Assembly (NCBI RefSeq): GCF_027980145.1
Contig: NZ_JAMZNK010000022.1
Location: 22,337 to 86,336, forward strand
Length of the DNA stretch: 64,000 nt
Direction: 5' to 3'
Source: Flavobacterium azizsancarii
GTDB taxonomy: Bacteria; Bacteroidota; Bacteroidia; Flavobacteriales; Flavobacteriaceae
Positions 19,277 through 27,943 of the stretch are shown here, one piece after another. Each line of letters opens with the position of its first letter. The stretch's first letter is position 1. Made by a program: the position numbers and the translations under genes. The notes under the pieces are model-generated. The model saw nothing but the letters and a program-made list of their open reading frames with translations. It ran no database searches and was not told the origin of the DNA.

Positions 19277-21340
19277 TTAATGGTATCGCGACATTACTCG
19301 TCCTAGTTTTTTTGAAAACGAATTAACTAATTTCGAGTAATCAACAACCATAGACAAAAGCTCTGTATTATCTGTACTATCAGGTTTTATAGAGCTTTTT
19401 AATTCCTGGATGATTTTATCAACCAAAAACCAACGCATAGACATAATAGTTTCAGTAACATATTGTGCAATCGTTTCGTGCTTCATTTTCGAAAAGATAT
19501 TCTGACCTTCCCAATCATGCAGTGTCACTCTTTCATCTTCCATTAAAATATCCGTTACTTCCTGAGCAAAATCAGGCTGTAAACGCATTAAATATTGTTC
19601 GAGACTAAATTTTTCATTCTGGTTAAAAAATCCAATTAAATCTGTAAAGATATCACGAAACAAATTATTAGACAGTTCAACCTCATCTTCCTGCAAACTC
19701 AAATAAATACGCTCATAAACTTTGTACTGCCTCTTTTCAGAAACCATTACAACTTCACCTTCGTCATTATTTTTTAAAAGTACATCTTCAAATTCTTCTG
19801 TTTTATCTCCGTAAAGCAATAAAATCTCAATTACTTTTCGCTCCAGGCGGTATAAAATATCAACTTTTTCTGTTGGTTCTGCTGCAAATCCCGGTTCACC
19901 CGGATAATAATCCTCTGGTGGCCCATTTCTTGGATCTTCCGGATCTCCTCCTGAATAACCTGTGTTTTGCGGGCTTTGATTTCTAAAAACTTCAAAAGGT
20001 TTCTGTTCCTGTTTTTGTTTTTTATTAACATCAGCAAGATCTTTTTGAATAAGCTGAGCCAAAGTACTCACAAGTACCTGCTCAGAAATATCCATAATTC
20101 TGGCACATTCCTGTGTATAAATTTCACGCTGAATACGATCGGGAATTTTCGAGATACTAACGACCATATCACGAATCAAATCGGCTTTTTTTATAGGATC
20201 GTTTTTAGCCTCTTTCATTAAAAGTGACGCCTTAAACTGTATAAAATCTTTACTGTTTTCATCTAAATAGGCAACTAGATCATCGTGAGACGTTTTTCGT
20301 GCAAAACTGTCCGGATCTTCTCCGTCAGGAAAAGCACAAACTCTCACGTTCATTCCTTCTTCCAGAATCAAATCGATTCCTCGAACAGAAGCACGTAATC
20401 CTGCAGCATCTCCATCAAAAAGAACTGTAATATTTCTTGTAAGACGATTTATTAAACGAATCTGATCCGGCGTTAAAGCTGTTCCTGATGAAGCTACAAC
20501 ATTTTCTATTCCGGCCTGATTGAATTGAATTACGTCTGTATAACCTTCTACCAGATAACAATTATTTTGCTTGGCGATCGATTGTTTGGCCTGAAAAATA
20601 CCATAAAGTACTTTACTTTTATGGTAAATATCACTTTCCGGCGAGTTTAAGTACTTCGCCGCTTTTTTATCATTTGTTAAAATACGTCCTCCAAAACCTA
20701 AAACACGTCCGGACATACTTTCTATCGGGAACATAACACGACCTTTAAAACGGTCAAAAGGGCGATCTTCTCTAGGAATTGTCAAACCGGTACTTTCCAG
20801 AAATTCGAGCTTATAACCTTTACCTAAAGCTTCTTTTGTCAAAGCATCCCAGGTTTCCGGCGAATATCCTAAACTAAATTTTTTGATGGTTTCATTAGTA
20901 AAACCTCTTTCCTTAAAATATGAAAGTCCAATTGCTTTTCCTTCTTCTGAATTTAAAAGGGTTTTATGAAAATAATCCTTTGCAAATTCTGAAACCAGGT
21001 ACATACTTTCACGAACATCCGTCATGGCTTTTTCAGCATCGGTTTGTTCTGTCTCTTCGATCTCGATATTGTATTTTCTGGCTAAATACCGAATGGCTTC
21101 AGGATAGGTAAACTGCGAATGTTCCATCAGGAATTTAACAGAGTTCCCTCCTTTTCCTGTACTAAAATCTTTCCAGATTCCTTTGGCAGGTGACACCATA
21201 AACGACGGAGAGCGTTCATCTGAGAACGGACTCAGTCCTTTGAAGTTACTCCCTGCACGTTTTAAATTAACATAATCACCGATAACCTCCTCTACACGAG
21301 CAGTTTCAAAAACAGAATCAATAGTAGCTTGTGAAATCAA
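19277..21340 (-). CDS. dnaG: DNA primase DnaG, zinc-binding residues lost
   Basis: DnaG makes RNA primers at the replication fork. The 687-residue protein has the N-terminal CHC2-like domain, the TOPRIM catalytic core (LVEGYTDVIQF and FDGDAAGLRA) and a C-terminal region for helicase binding. The CHC2 zinc ligands are absent: the usual CPFH position reads SPFS and the usual CxxC position reads DFSTGKGG. The rest of that fold is kept (FKGLSPFSDERSPSFMV). The start is a TTG at 21340; there is no ATG just upstream. Polar glutamine/proline-rich linker near residues 430-480. Confidence 0.95.
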   Translation of the reverse strand: MISQATIDSVFETARVEEVIGDYVNLKRAGSNFKGLSPFSDERSPSFMVSPAKGIWKDFSTGKGGNSVKFLMEHSQFTYPEAIRYLARKYNIEIEETEQTDAEKAMTDVRESMYLVSEFAKDYFHKTLLNSEEGKAIGLSYFKERGFTNETIKKFSLGYSPETWDALTKEALGKGYKLEFLESTGLTIPREDRPFDRFKGRVMFPIESMSGRVLGFGGRILTNDKKAAKYLNSPESDIYHKSKVLYGIFQAKQSIAKQNNCYLVEGYTDVIQFNQAGIENVVASSGTALTPDQIRLINRLTRNITVLFDGDAAGLRASVRGIDLILEEGMNVRVCAFPDGEDPDSFARKTSHDDLVAYLDENSKDFIQFKASLLMKEAKNDPIKKADLIRDMVVSISKIPDRIQREIYTQECARIMDISEQVLVSTLAQLIQKDLADVNKKQKQEQKPFEVFRNQSPQNTGYSGGDPEDPRNGPPEDYYPGEPGFAAEPTEKVDILYRLERKVIEILLLYGDKTEEFEDVLLKNNDEGEVVMVSEKRQYKVYERIYLSLQEDEVELSNNLFRDIFTDLIGFFNQNEKFSLEQYLMRLQPDFAQEVTDILMEDERVTLHDWEGQNIFSKMKHETIAQYVTETIMSMRWFLVDKIIQELKSSIKPDSTDNTELLSMVVDYSKLVNSFSKKLGRVMSRYH

Positions 21341-21412
21341 AACGTAAAATATTTAAAAAATTTGAAGTCTGTAAAAGTACATAAATCAATCTTGAAATTT
21401 GGAGATTTCAAA

Positions 21413-21440
21413 TAAAAAAAAGCGCTTCTTTCGAAGCACT
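21413..21440 (-). terminator. Terminator after the coiled-coil outer-membrane protein gene
   Basis: On the minus strand an 8-base-pair stem (AGTGCTTC and GAAGCGCT, one G-U pair) with a GAAA loop is followed by eight T. It lies 28 bases past the stop at 21468. Confidence 0.8.
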
Positions 21441-21467
21441 TCTTTCACTAACTAATTAACTTTATTC

Positions 21468-22496
21468 TTAATTTAAATCAAGCCTCAATCCTAAAGAAAT
21501 ATTATTTTCTTTTACAGGATTATCCTTAAACAATGGGTTTAGATCATATTTTGCATACAAACTCAAAGCTTTGTAACCTACGTAAGAACTTAATCCGTAA
21601 ATAAAATTATTTACATTGTAATCTCCTTTTATTGTTGTTTTATAATCTAGATCGTCCTGATCAAATTTTAAGATTTGTTTTGATTTTACATTGATTCCTG
21701 CATAACCACCAATCCCGAAACGGAAACTTTTATGTGTTCTAAAATAAGTCTTTCCGTTACTGACCTGTGGCTTAGAAAAATCAAACTCTAAATGTAACGG
21801 CAACACGACATAAACATTTCTAAAACGTGATTCGTCAAGATTAATCGCATTTGTTTGCAAAACTGTCTGATCACCGTTTACTACAAAACTTCTGTTATCT
21901 GTTGGGCGAATATTATTATACATCAATGATAGCCCGTATTTAGCATGCAATAAATTATCATTTTTCATTAATCTGGAGTTATAGGTAAAACCCCATTCGT
22001 AGAAATGCGAACCGATAAAACTGTAATTAGCATCCTGAAGTTTTCCATCTACCATCATGTTGTTTAAACCCATTGCAAATACAAATTGCGAAGTGGTTCT
22101 TTTTTCTCCATGAATTGAATCCTTATCTCTTTTGGGATCCCAGCGAATAACATAAATATGAGATGAATCCTGCTCTTTTATTTTTCCATCGACTTTTTGC
22201 TGCACTAAGTCATTAAGTTCATTTTGAGCTGCAGTTACTTTTTCCTCAATGATTATTGCTCTGGCTTCTGCTAATTCTTTTTTGCGTTTATCTGCTTGTT
22301 CCTGCGTAATTTTCCCTTCAGACAATTGAACGTTTACAGTTTCTACTTCTTCTTTCAAAGCTGCCTTTTCTTCTTTTGTAACCTTTTCTATTTTATTGGC
22401 AATTTTCTTTGCTTTTGATTCAAAGGTTTCCTGACCCAGAACCTTACTAACAAATAAGAAGACGAGGATAACAAGGTAAAGTGTAAAATTTTTCAT
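21468..22496 (-). CDS. Outer-membrane beta-barrel protein with N-terminal coiled coil
   Basis: The 342-residue protein has a signal peptide (cleavage near VLGQ, residue 22) and then an alanine-, glutamate- and lysine-rich coiled-coil of about 80 residues. The C-terminal two thirds looks like an outer-membrane beta-barrel: alternating aromatic strands, ending in NISLGLRLDLN. I do not recognise a specific family beyond outer membrane beta-barrel protein. The coiled coil could span the periplasm or bind peptidoglycan. It lies 160 bases after the putative anti-sigma gene and might belong to the same regulon. Confidence 0.75.
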   Translation of the reverse strand: MKNFTLYLVILVFLFVSKVLGQETFESKAKKIANKIEKVTKEEKAALKEEVETVNVQLSEGKITQEQADKRKKELAEARAIIIEEKVTAAQNELNDLVQQKVDGKIKEQDSSHIYVIRWDPKRDKDSIHGEKRTTSQFVFAMGLNNMMVDGKLQDANYSFIGSHFYEWGFTYNSRLMKNDNLLHAKYGLSLMYNNIRPTDNRSFVVNGDQTVLQTNAINLDESRFRNVYVVLPLHLEFDFSKPQVSNGKTYFRTHKSFRFGIGGYAGINVKSKQILKFDQDDLDYKTTIKGDYNVNNFIYGLSSYVGYKALSLYAKYDLNPLFKDNPVKENNISLGLRLDLN

Positions 22497-22576
22497 GATT
22501 GATTTTTTTTTAAATTGATTGATGATTGATGATGATTATTTAATTATTAAATGCAAATTCTACATTCTATATTCAT

Positions 22577-22620
22577 CGGGTTAAAACCCGACGCTACAAT
22601 ATGAATCGTTCCTCCGGAAC
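22577..22620. repeat. REP-like element with two short hairpins
   Basis: Two perfect stem-loops lie 17 bases apart: CGGGTTAAAACCCG (22577-22590) and GTTCCTCCGGAAC (22608-22620). The layout, a GGGTTnAAACCC-type hairpin plus a TTCCnnnGGAA-type hairpin, resembles bacterial REP sequences moved by REP-associated tyrosine transposases. It is the only structured part of the 160-base spacer between the outer-membrane protein gene and the anti-sigma gene. Confidence 0.55.
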
Positions 22621-22656
22621 TAAAATCTATATTCTTATTTCTTTCTTCTATTCTCT

Positions 22657-23397
22657 CTACTCCTGTTGATTTCGATTTGCCAAAGCCACTTTTACGGTTT
22701 GATAATTCTTATTTACTTTAGTAATCACTTTTTCCCTAAACGAAAGTTCTAATTCTCCATCGACCTGATTGAGGAGATCATTTGGATTGATCCTGATTTT
22801 TGATTTTGGCTTAACTGAATTTTCAGCTACTACAGTTTTTTCTGCCGTTTCTAATAATTGCTCTGCTGTTTCTTTTTTAGAAGTTTCAGCAACTGAAGTT
22901 TTACTATTGATTGTTTGTTTTTCCTGATTGTTTTTGATGATGATTGAAGACTCCGCTATTTGATTTGATTCATTTTTTATGGTTTTATTTAGTTTTACAT
23001 TACGATTCTTTTCTTCTTTTGCTGGATTGGATATTGGCGCTTTTTCTGAAATTGCAACTTCTGTTTTATCAGAATCGATTACATCTAAAACTGGTTTTGC
23101 AACAGTATCTTTTTTTACTTGCTGTTCTATTACAACATTATTTTTTGGTGTTTCAACGATACTTTTCTTCTGATTAAAAAAGAATGTGCCAACTAATAGA
23201 AACCCAACGATACTTGCTGCGACATATAGCCATCTTTTTTTCGAAGCTTGTAGTGAGCGAAGTCGAACTATAGGCTTTGTTTTTTCTTCAGCAACGCTTA
23301 GCATTGCGTCTAATCGATCCCAGGCCTTATCACTTGGCTCGATAGTACGTTGATTTAGTTTTTCACGGAAATCCTTTTCAAAATTATTCGGTTCCAT
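22657..23397 (-). CDS. Putative anti-sigma factor, single-pass membrane protein
   Basis: The 246-residue protein has a cytoplasmic N-terminal part (FEKDFREKLNQRTIEPSDKA, DRLDAMLSVAEEK), one membrane helix at about residues 54-71 (WLYVAASIVGFLLVGTFFF) and a long, polar, low-complexity periplasmic tail. Topology and an overlap of 14 bases with the ECF sigma gene make it the likely anti-sigma factor. The N-terminal part is not the zinc-binding ZAS type. Bases 23246-23272 carry a repeat-like insert read in frame as VRLRSLQAS. Sequence family otherwise unrecognised. Confidence 0.72.
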   Translation of the reverse strand: MEPNNFEKDFREKLNQRTIEPSDKAWDRLDAMLSVAEEKTKPIVRLRSLQASKKRWLYVAASIVGFLLVGTFFFNQKKSIVETPKNNVVIEQQVKKDTVAKPVLDVIDSDKTEVAISEKAPISNPAKEEKNRNVKLNKTIKNESNQIAESSIIIKNNQEKQTINSKTSVAETSKKETAEQLLETAEKTVVAENSVKPKSKIRINPNDLLNQVDGELELSFREKVITKVNKNYQTVKVALANRNQQE

Positions 23398-23944
23398 ATT
23401 CTTGTTTTTTTAATGCATTAATCTGTGTTTGCAGCATTTTTCTTGCGTGCGATAATTGCGACTTCGATGTTCCCTCATTGATTCCTAACATCTTTGCAAT
23501 CTCATTGTGTTTGTATCCTTCTATAGCATATAAATTGAAAACCATTTTATAACCGTCCGGCAAGGCATCTATTAAAAACTGAATTTGATCTATTGAAAAC
23601 TGATTGTCAATTGCATTAAAGCTTTCTTCGATATAAATTTCATCTTCGGTAAATATTATTTTTTTCTGAACTCTTAAATACGAAATACACTCGTTCACCA
23701 TAATTCTTCGAATCCAGCCTTCGAAACTTCCTTTGTGTTCAAATTTATTTAAGTTGGTAAACACTTTCATAAAAGCCGTAATCATTACATCTTCTGCCAA
23801 TTGAATGTCTTTTATATACTGTCGACAAACACTAAGCATTTTCGAAGAAAACCGACTGTATATCTGCTGTTGTGCTTGTCGATTATTGTCGACAGCCAAC
23901 TTTATAATTTCGGTTTCTTCTTGATGTAAACGGATAATTTTCAT
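23384..23944 (-). CDS. RNA polymerase ECF sigma factor
   Basis: The 186-residue protein has sigma region 2 (SSKMLSVCRQYIKDIQLAED with the core-binding LAEDVMITAFMKVF) and region 4 (LPDGYKMVFNLYAIEGYKHN, EIAKMLGINEGTSKSQL). This is the size and layout of an extracytoplasmic-function sigma factor. It overlaps the putative membrane anti-sigma gene by 14 bases. A promoter resembling ECF promoters (TGCAACC, 16 bases, CGTCTA) lies just upstream, which suggests autoregulation. The stimulus cannot be read from sequence. Confidence 0.93.
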   Translation of the reverse strand: MKIIRLHQEETEIIKLAVDNNRQAQQQIYSRFSSKMLSVCRQYIKDIQLAEDVMITAFMKVFTNLNKFEHKGSFEGWIRRIMVNECISYLRVQKKIIFTEDEIYIEESFNAIDNQFSIDQIQFLIDALPDGYKMVFNLYAIEGYKHNEIAKMLGINEGTSKSQLSHARKMLQTQINALKKQEYGTE

Positions 23945-23987
23945 TAATAAGCCTTTGGTTTTTGGTTTAGTAACAGTCTTCTATTAG

Positions 23988-24018
23988 CATAGACGAGTGA
24001 AGTTATAAAATGGTTGCA
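23988..24018 (-). promoter_or_regulatory. Likely ECF-type promoter of the sigma factor operon
   Basis: On the minus strand TGCAACC (-35, 24018-24012) is followed after 16 bases by CGTCTATG (-10, from 23995). The AAC core and CGTCTA match the general form of ECF-dependent promoters. The predicted transcript starts about 35-40 bases before the ATG at 23944. The rest of the 311-base spacer to 24255 has only A+T-rich sequence and the terminator below. Confidence 0.6.
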
Positions 24019-24171
24019 CGGAGAGGAAAAAAAAATCAATAAAAAAATACACATTCCAAAACAACAGGAACAAACAGCTGATTTACAACAAACTGAAACC
24101 GATTATTAAATTAAAAAAAAATCTAATTATCTTTTTTTTGGGCAAGATAATCTAAACCAGTCCCAATCGAA

Positions 24172-24214
24172 AACAAAAAAACCCTGCACTATTTTAAATA
24201 CTGCAAGGTTTTCT
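24172..24214 (-). terminator. Terminator after the DUF2207 gene
   Basis: On the minus strand AAACCTTGCA pairs with TGCAGGGTTT around a 12-base loop, and a run of seven T follows. It lies about 45 bases past the stop at 24256. Confidence 0.75.
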
Positions 24215-24255
24215 TTGATAATGATATTTTAAAAACAACTGGTGACTGGCACATT

Positions 24256-26175
24256 TTACCAACCGCCGCCGCCGCCGCCTCCACCTCCACCTCCGGAGCT
24301 TCCGCCACCTGAACTTCCGCTGCTCCAGCTTCCACTGCTTCCGCTGGAACTACTGGATGAAGAACGTGATGATGCAGGAGGATTAGGGTTAACTGCCGCG
24401 CTGTTGACAGAATTTCCAAAACCGGACAAGAACATTGCTGGCTGTCTATAGAATGTATCATCGCCCTGATACCAAGCAGGATCGTATTTGGCCAATTCTA
24501 AAACTTCTTCAAATTGTTTTCCCCACTCTATCTCGACTCCTAATGCAATCGCATACGGAAATAATTTCTCGAATAATTGAGGCGTCAGTTCAGGAGGATT
24601 TAACATGTTCATTCGGTCTTTTTCTGCCGTTTGCAGATAGAGCTTAAATCCTTCCAATCTATGTAATGCCTCTGCGCCTTTTTCTGTATACTTTCCTAAA
24701 GTTTTTACATAAATTATATACATAAGAAAAACAACTCCAATAGCAATCATATGTACCGCGCTTAAAAAAGAAATCGAAGCAAAAAAGATAAATAATACCG
24801 CAGGTAAAATAAAGAAAGCCAAAATACCTCTCAAAACAAGCTGGCCAACGCCTATGTCTTTTTTTGTAAACCAATAAGTTAATCCCGAAACTGCAACGAT
24901 CAATCCTGCATAAAATGGATAATTATAATATCCATTATTGTTAGAAAGCAACTGATAAGTAAGTCCTGCAATCAAAAAAACAGCAAAACCAATCCATTTT
25001 TTTCGGGTATTATTTTGATAATAGTCTTCTAAATTTATTTGTTTGTTTATTGTTTTAAGCCATTTAGAATATGCTTTTTCGAAAATCTTATAATTAGAGT
25101 CGGTTACTTTTATTTTATCTTTTTTTGTAAAACCGCTTATTATATCTGATTCTTCTATACTCAGAGCACTTGATTGCCTGTTTAAAACTTCTATCTCATA
25201 GGTATGTTTGTTTGTAAAAATACCATTTTCTGTGGTTGACAAAATTCTAATCGCACCTTTTACTGAAGCATTTATAAATGATGCCATATAGGTTTTATCA
25301 AGTATTTTTCTGTGATATACATATCCTATAATCGCAGGAGACCAATCAAAAGGCGGCATAAATTCAGGCATCACTGCTTTTTTAGCGGGATCTTTGCCGT
25401 ATTTCTTCCAACTAAAAAAGAAGAAAAGTGCCATTCCTATTCCGTAAATACCGGTCCACAAATTTGTTTTTATTTGTTTATAAAAAGAAGCTGATTCCTG
25501 AAGAAAAGTAGGCGGATCAACAATTCCTTTAGCAAACGATGCCGCAACTGTCAATCCTTCATTTGCACTAAGCTGTACAGTTCCAAAACTGGCAACAGTA
25601 TGATCATCATTTAAGGAACCAATGCAATTTGATTCTGTCGATCCTGACAATCCCGTATAACAATGGAAATTCTCGAATTTATTATTTTCTGATGGAAGTG
25701 AAATCTCGCAAGTTGCTTTATCGATCGGCAAATTCCAGCCATTTCCTGTTACATTCCAATACAACTCATCATATTGATCGAAATATCCAATCTGAAATGG
25801 AGCGGTATAACTAATTTCATAATCATATATACCACTTTGTAATTCAAGATCTTTGTTTCCTATATAAATTTTCCAGTCGCCTGATTCTTCTTTTGTAAAA
25901 TACGACTCAGTCTTTCCATCTTTTTTTACGGAATTTATAGTGTATTGCACATCAATCTCATGACCATCTTTATCTTTTCTGGTCAATGGTAAAATTCTTA
26001 AAAGTCCGTGTCTAAAAATATTGCCTTCGGCATATATAGAGATTTTTTCGACAACATTAATATGACCTGATTTTTCGATTTTAATTTTAACATCAAAATT
26101 CAAAATTCTTTCCTGGGCTTGGGCCTGATAGAAGAATATAGAAAATAAAACGAAGAATATTTTTCTTAACAACAT
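24256..26175 (-). CDS. DUF2207 domain membrane protein with glycine-rich tail
   Basis: The start MLLRKIFFVLFSIFFYQAQA (26175) gives a signal peptide directly; an in-frame ATG 51 bases upstream (26226) would overlap lemA. The 639-residue product has an extracytoplasmic N-terminal DUF2207 domain (about residues 20-220), a membrane helix near 245, a cytoplasmic part, and a cluster of helices near 400-470. The end is a low-complexity tail of serine and a run of glycines closing with tryptophan, encoded by GCC/ACC repeats at 24259-24300. DUF2207 next to LemA is a common pairing; the function is unknown. Confidence 0.9.
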   Translation of the reverse strand: MLLRKIFFVLFSIFFYQAQAQERILNFDVKIKIEKSGHINVVEKISIYAEGNIFRHGLLRILPLTRKDKDGHEIDVQYTINSVKKDGKTESYFTKEESGDWKIYIGNKDLELQSGIYDYEISYTAPFQIGYFDQYDELYWNVTGNGWNLPIDKATCEISLPSENNKFENFHCYTGLSGSTESNCIGSLNDDHTVASFGTVQLSANEGLTVAASFAKGIVDPPTFLQESASFYKQIKTNLWTGIYGIGMALFFFFSWKKYGKDPAKKAVMPEFMPPFDWSPAIIGYVYHRKILDKTYMASFINASVKGAIRILSTTENGIFTNKHTYEIEVLNRQSSALSIEESDIISGFTKKDKIKVTDSNYKIFEKAYSKWLKTINKQINLEDYYQNNTRKKWIGFAVFLIAGLTYQLLSNNNGYYNYPFYAGLIVAVSGLTYWFTKKDIGVGQLVLRGILAFFILPAVLFIFFASISFLSAVHMIAIGVVFLMYIIYVKTLGKYTEKGAEALHRLEGFKLYLQTAEKDRMNMLNPPELTPQLFEKLFPYAIALGVEIEWGKQFEEVLELAKYDPAWYQGDDTFYRQPAMFLSGFGNSVNSAAVNPNPPASSRSSSSSSSGSSGSWSSGSSGGGSSGGGGGGGGGGGW

Positions 26176-26188
26176 ATTATAATACAAT

Positions 26189-26743
26189 TTAAAACTGAAC
26201 TTTTGGGGTTTCTCTCTGTTTTTCATCTTCTAATTCAAGGAAGTTTTTCTTAGGAAAACCAAAAGAATTAGCAACAATATTACCGGGAAATGATTCTACC
26301 GCAATATTATAATCTCTAACTGTTGCATTATAATATCGTTTTGATCTTTCTACTTCAGTTTCTATTTCGCTTAGTTCTTCCTGCAAACTCAGAAAATTTG
26401 TATTGGCTTTTAGATCAGGATAATTTTCTGCCAATGCAAAAATAGTTCCCACGGCATTCCCTAATTTTTTGTCTAATTGTAATTTTTCATCTTCACTGCC
26501 AGCATTCAAAGCCTGATTACGAAGATTTACAATATTAGCAAGTGTTTCTTTTTCGTGCGTTAAGTATCCTTTTACGGTTTCGACAAGATTAGGAATTAAA
26601 TCAAATCGTTTTTTTAGAATAACATCTATTCCGCTTAATGCTTCTTCGAGCATATTGCGTTTAGAAACAAAACTATTATAGAGCACTATCAGGTAAATAC
26701 CTATAATGACAACAATTGAAAGTATTACGAGTAAAATAATCAT
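26189..26743 (-). CDS. lemA: LemA family protein
   Basis: The 184-residue protein has an N-terminal membrane helix (about residues 3-22, ILLVILSIVVIIGIYLIVLY) and the family core: YNSFVSKRNMLEEALSGIDV, KRFDLIPNLVETVKGY, ENYPDLKANTNFLSLQEEL and RYYNATVRDYN. LemA proteins are helical and have an unclear role in the envelope. The gene comes 13 bases before the DUF2207 gene on the same strand, and the two are likely cotranscribed. Confidence 0.94.
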   Translation of the reverse strand: MIILLVILSIVVIIGIYLIVLYNSFVSKRNMLEEALSGIDVILKKRFDLIPNLVETVKGYLTHEKETLANIVNLRNQALNAGSEDEKLQLDKKLGNAVGTIFALAENYPDLKANTNFLSLQEELSEIETEVERSKRYYNATVRDYNIAVESFPGNIVANSFGFPKKNFLELEDEKQRETPKVQF

Positions 26744-26803
26744 ATTTCATTATTAAATTAGAATCGAATTTAACAATAAAAATATTAAAAATTGATTGTG
26801 GAA

Positions 26804-27781
26804 TTATTTTTTTCTTTCTATAACGTAGTTGACCATCAAAATAAGGGCATCTTTAAATTCAGAATCAGGAAAATTCCTTAATAAAGAAAGCGCTTCTTGT
26901 TGAAATTCAACCATTTTGTTTTCGGCGTAAGTCAGACCATTATTATTTTTTACAAAAGCAATTACTTCTTTGACACGTTTTTTGTCTTTATTGTGGTTCT
27001 TTATGGAGTTTATCAACCACTTTTTTTCTTGCGGAGTACAAGTATTTAAGACATGAATCAAAGGCAGCGTCATTTTTTGCTCCTTAATATCTATTCCGGT
27101 TGGTTTGCCTATAGCTTCTTCGCTATAATCGAATAAGTCATCTTTGATTTGAAAAGCCATTCCGATAAGTTCACCAAACATTCTCATGTTTTCTACCTGA
27201 ATATCATCTTCGATTACTGATTTTGCTCCAAGAGCACAACAAGCTGCAATAAGTGTAGCTGTTTTTTTTCGGATAATTTCATAATAAACATCCTCGGTAA
27301 TATCTAGTCTTCGGGCTTTTTCTATTTGAAGTAATTCTCCTTCACTCATTTCGCGAACAGCAACTGAGATAATTCGGAGTAAATCGAAGTCACCATTATC
27401 TATAGAAAGCAATAATCCTTTAGACAATAAATAATCTCCCACTAAAACGGCAATTTTATTTTTCCAAAGTGCATTAATAGAGAAAAAACCGCGACGGCGA
27501 TTACTGTCATCTACAACATCATCATGTACTAAAGTTGCTGTATGAATAAGCTCAATTACGGATGCTCCTCTATATGTTCTCTCATTTACAATACCTCCGG
27601 AAACCATTTTTGCTGTCAAAAAAACAAACATAGGACGCATTTGTTTTCCTTTTCGGTTTACTATATAATAAGTGATACGGTTCAGTAAAGCCACCTTAGA
27701 AGTCATCGATTCATGGAACTTTTTTTCAAAAAGTTCCATCTCGTGAAAGATAGGCTGTTTTATTTGAGAGGTAATATTCAT
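26804..27781 (-). CDS. All-trans polyprenyl diphosphate synthase
   Basis: This 325-residue enzyme lengthens isoprenoid chains from IPP. The two aspartate-rich motifs are present: LVHDDVVDDSNRRRG (first, DDxxD) and FQIKDDLFDYS (second). GKQMRPMFVF is the IPP-binding segment and GKPTGIDIKEQKMTLPLIH the late one. Length and motifs fit octaprenyl/heptaprenyl-type synthases, probably for the menaquinone side chain; chain length cannot be fixed by eye. It stands alone between lemA and a divergent lipoprotein gene. Confidence 0.93.
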   Translation of the reverse strand: MNITSQIKQPIFHEMELFEKKFHESMTSKVALLNRITYYIVNRKGKQMRPMFVFLTAKMVSGGIVNERTYRGASVIELIHTATLVHDDVVDDSNRRRGFFSINALWKNKIAVLVGDYLLSKGLLLSIDNGDFDLLRIISVAVREMSEGELLQIEKARRLDITEDVYYEIIRKKTATLIAACCALGAKSVIEDDIQVENMRMFGELIGMAFQIKDDLFDYSEEAIGKPTGIDIKEQKMTLPLIHVLNTCTPQEKKWLINSIKNHNKDKKRVKEVIAFVKNNNGLTYAENKMVEFQQEALSLLRNFPDSEFKDALILMVNYVIERKK

Positions 27782-27789
27782 TTCGATCC

Positions 27790-27797
27790 CAAATATA
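27790..27797 (-). promoter_or_regulatory. Polyprenyl synthase promoter, -7 box
   Basis: On the minus strand TATATTTG lies only 8 bases before the ATG at 27781. A start site at the normal distance would leave a leader of about 5 bases or less. Confidence 0.5.
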
Positions 27798-27943
27798 CTA
27801 TTTTAAATAAAAAAACGTTGTGTATTTTAAGTTAGTATAACAATAATTTAGTACTAATTAAAAAAAACTCTACCAGGATCATTTTTTTTAAAGCCTAATT
27901 TGAATTCATTATTTAAAAAGTAAAACTACGTAAACAATTTACT

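Noticed and set aside
24189..24461. A 90-codon alanine/glutamate/valine-rich frame overlapping the DUF2207 tail
   Set aside because: It is a shifted reading of the repetitive glycine-tail triplets; the DUF2207 frame is the real one and the terminator lies inside the shifted frame.
24256..26226. Start of the DUF2207 gene at the upstream ATG 26226
   Set aside because: It would add 17 charged residues before a clear signal peptide and overlap lemA by 38 bases; the ATG at 26175 gives a normal signal peptide.
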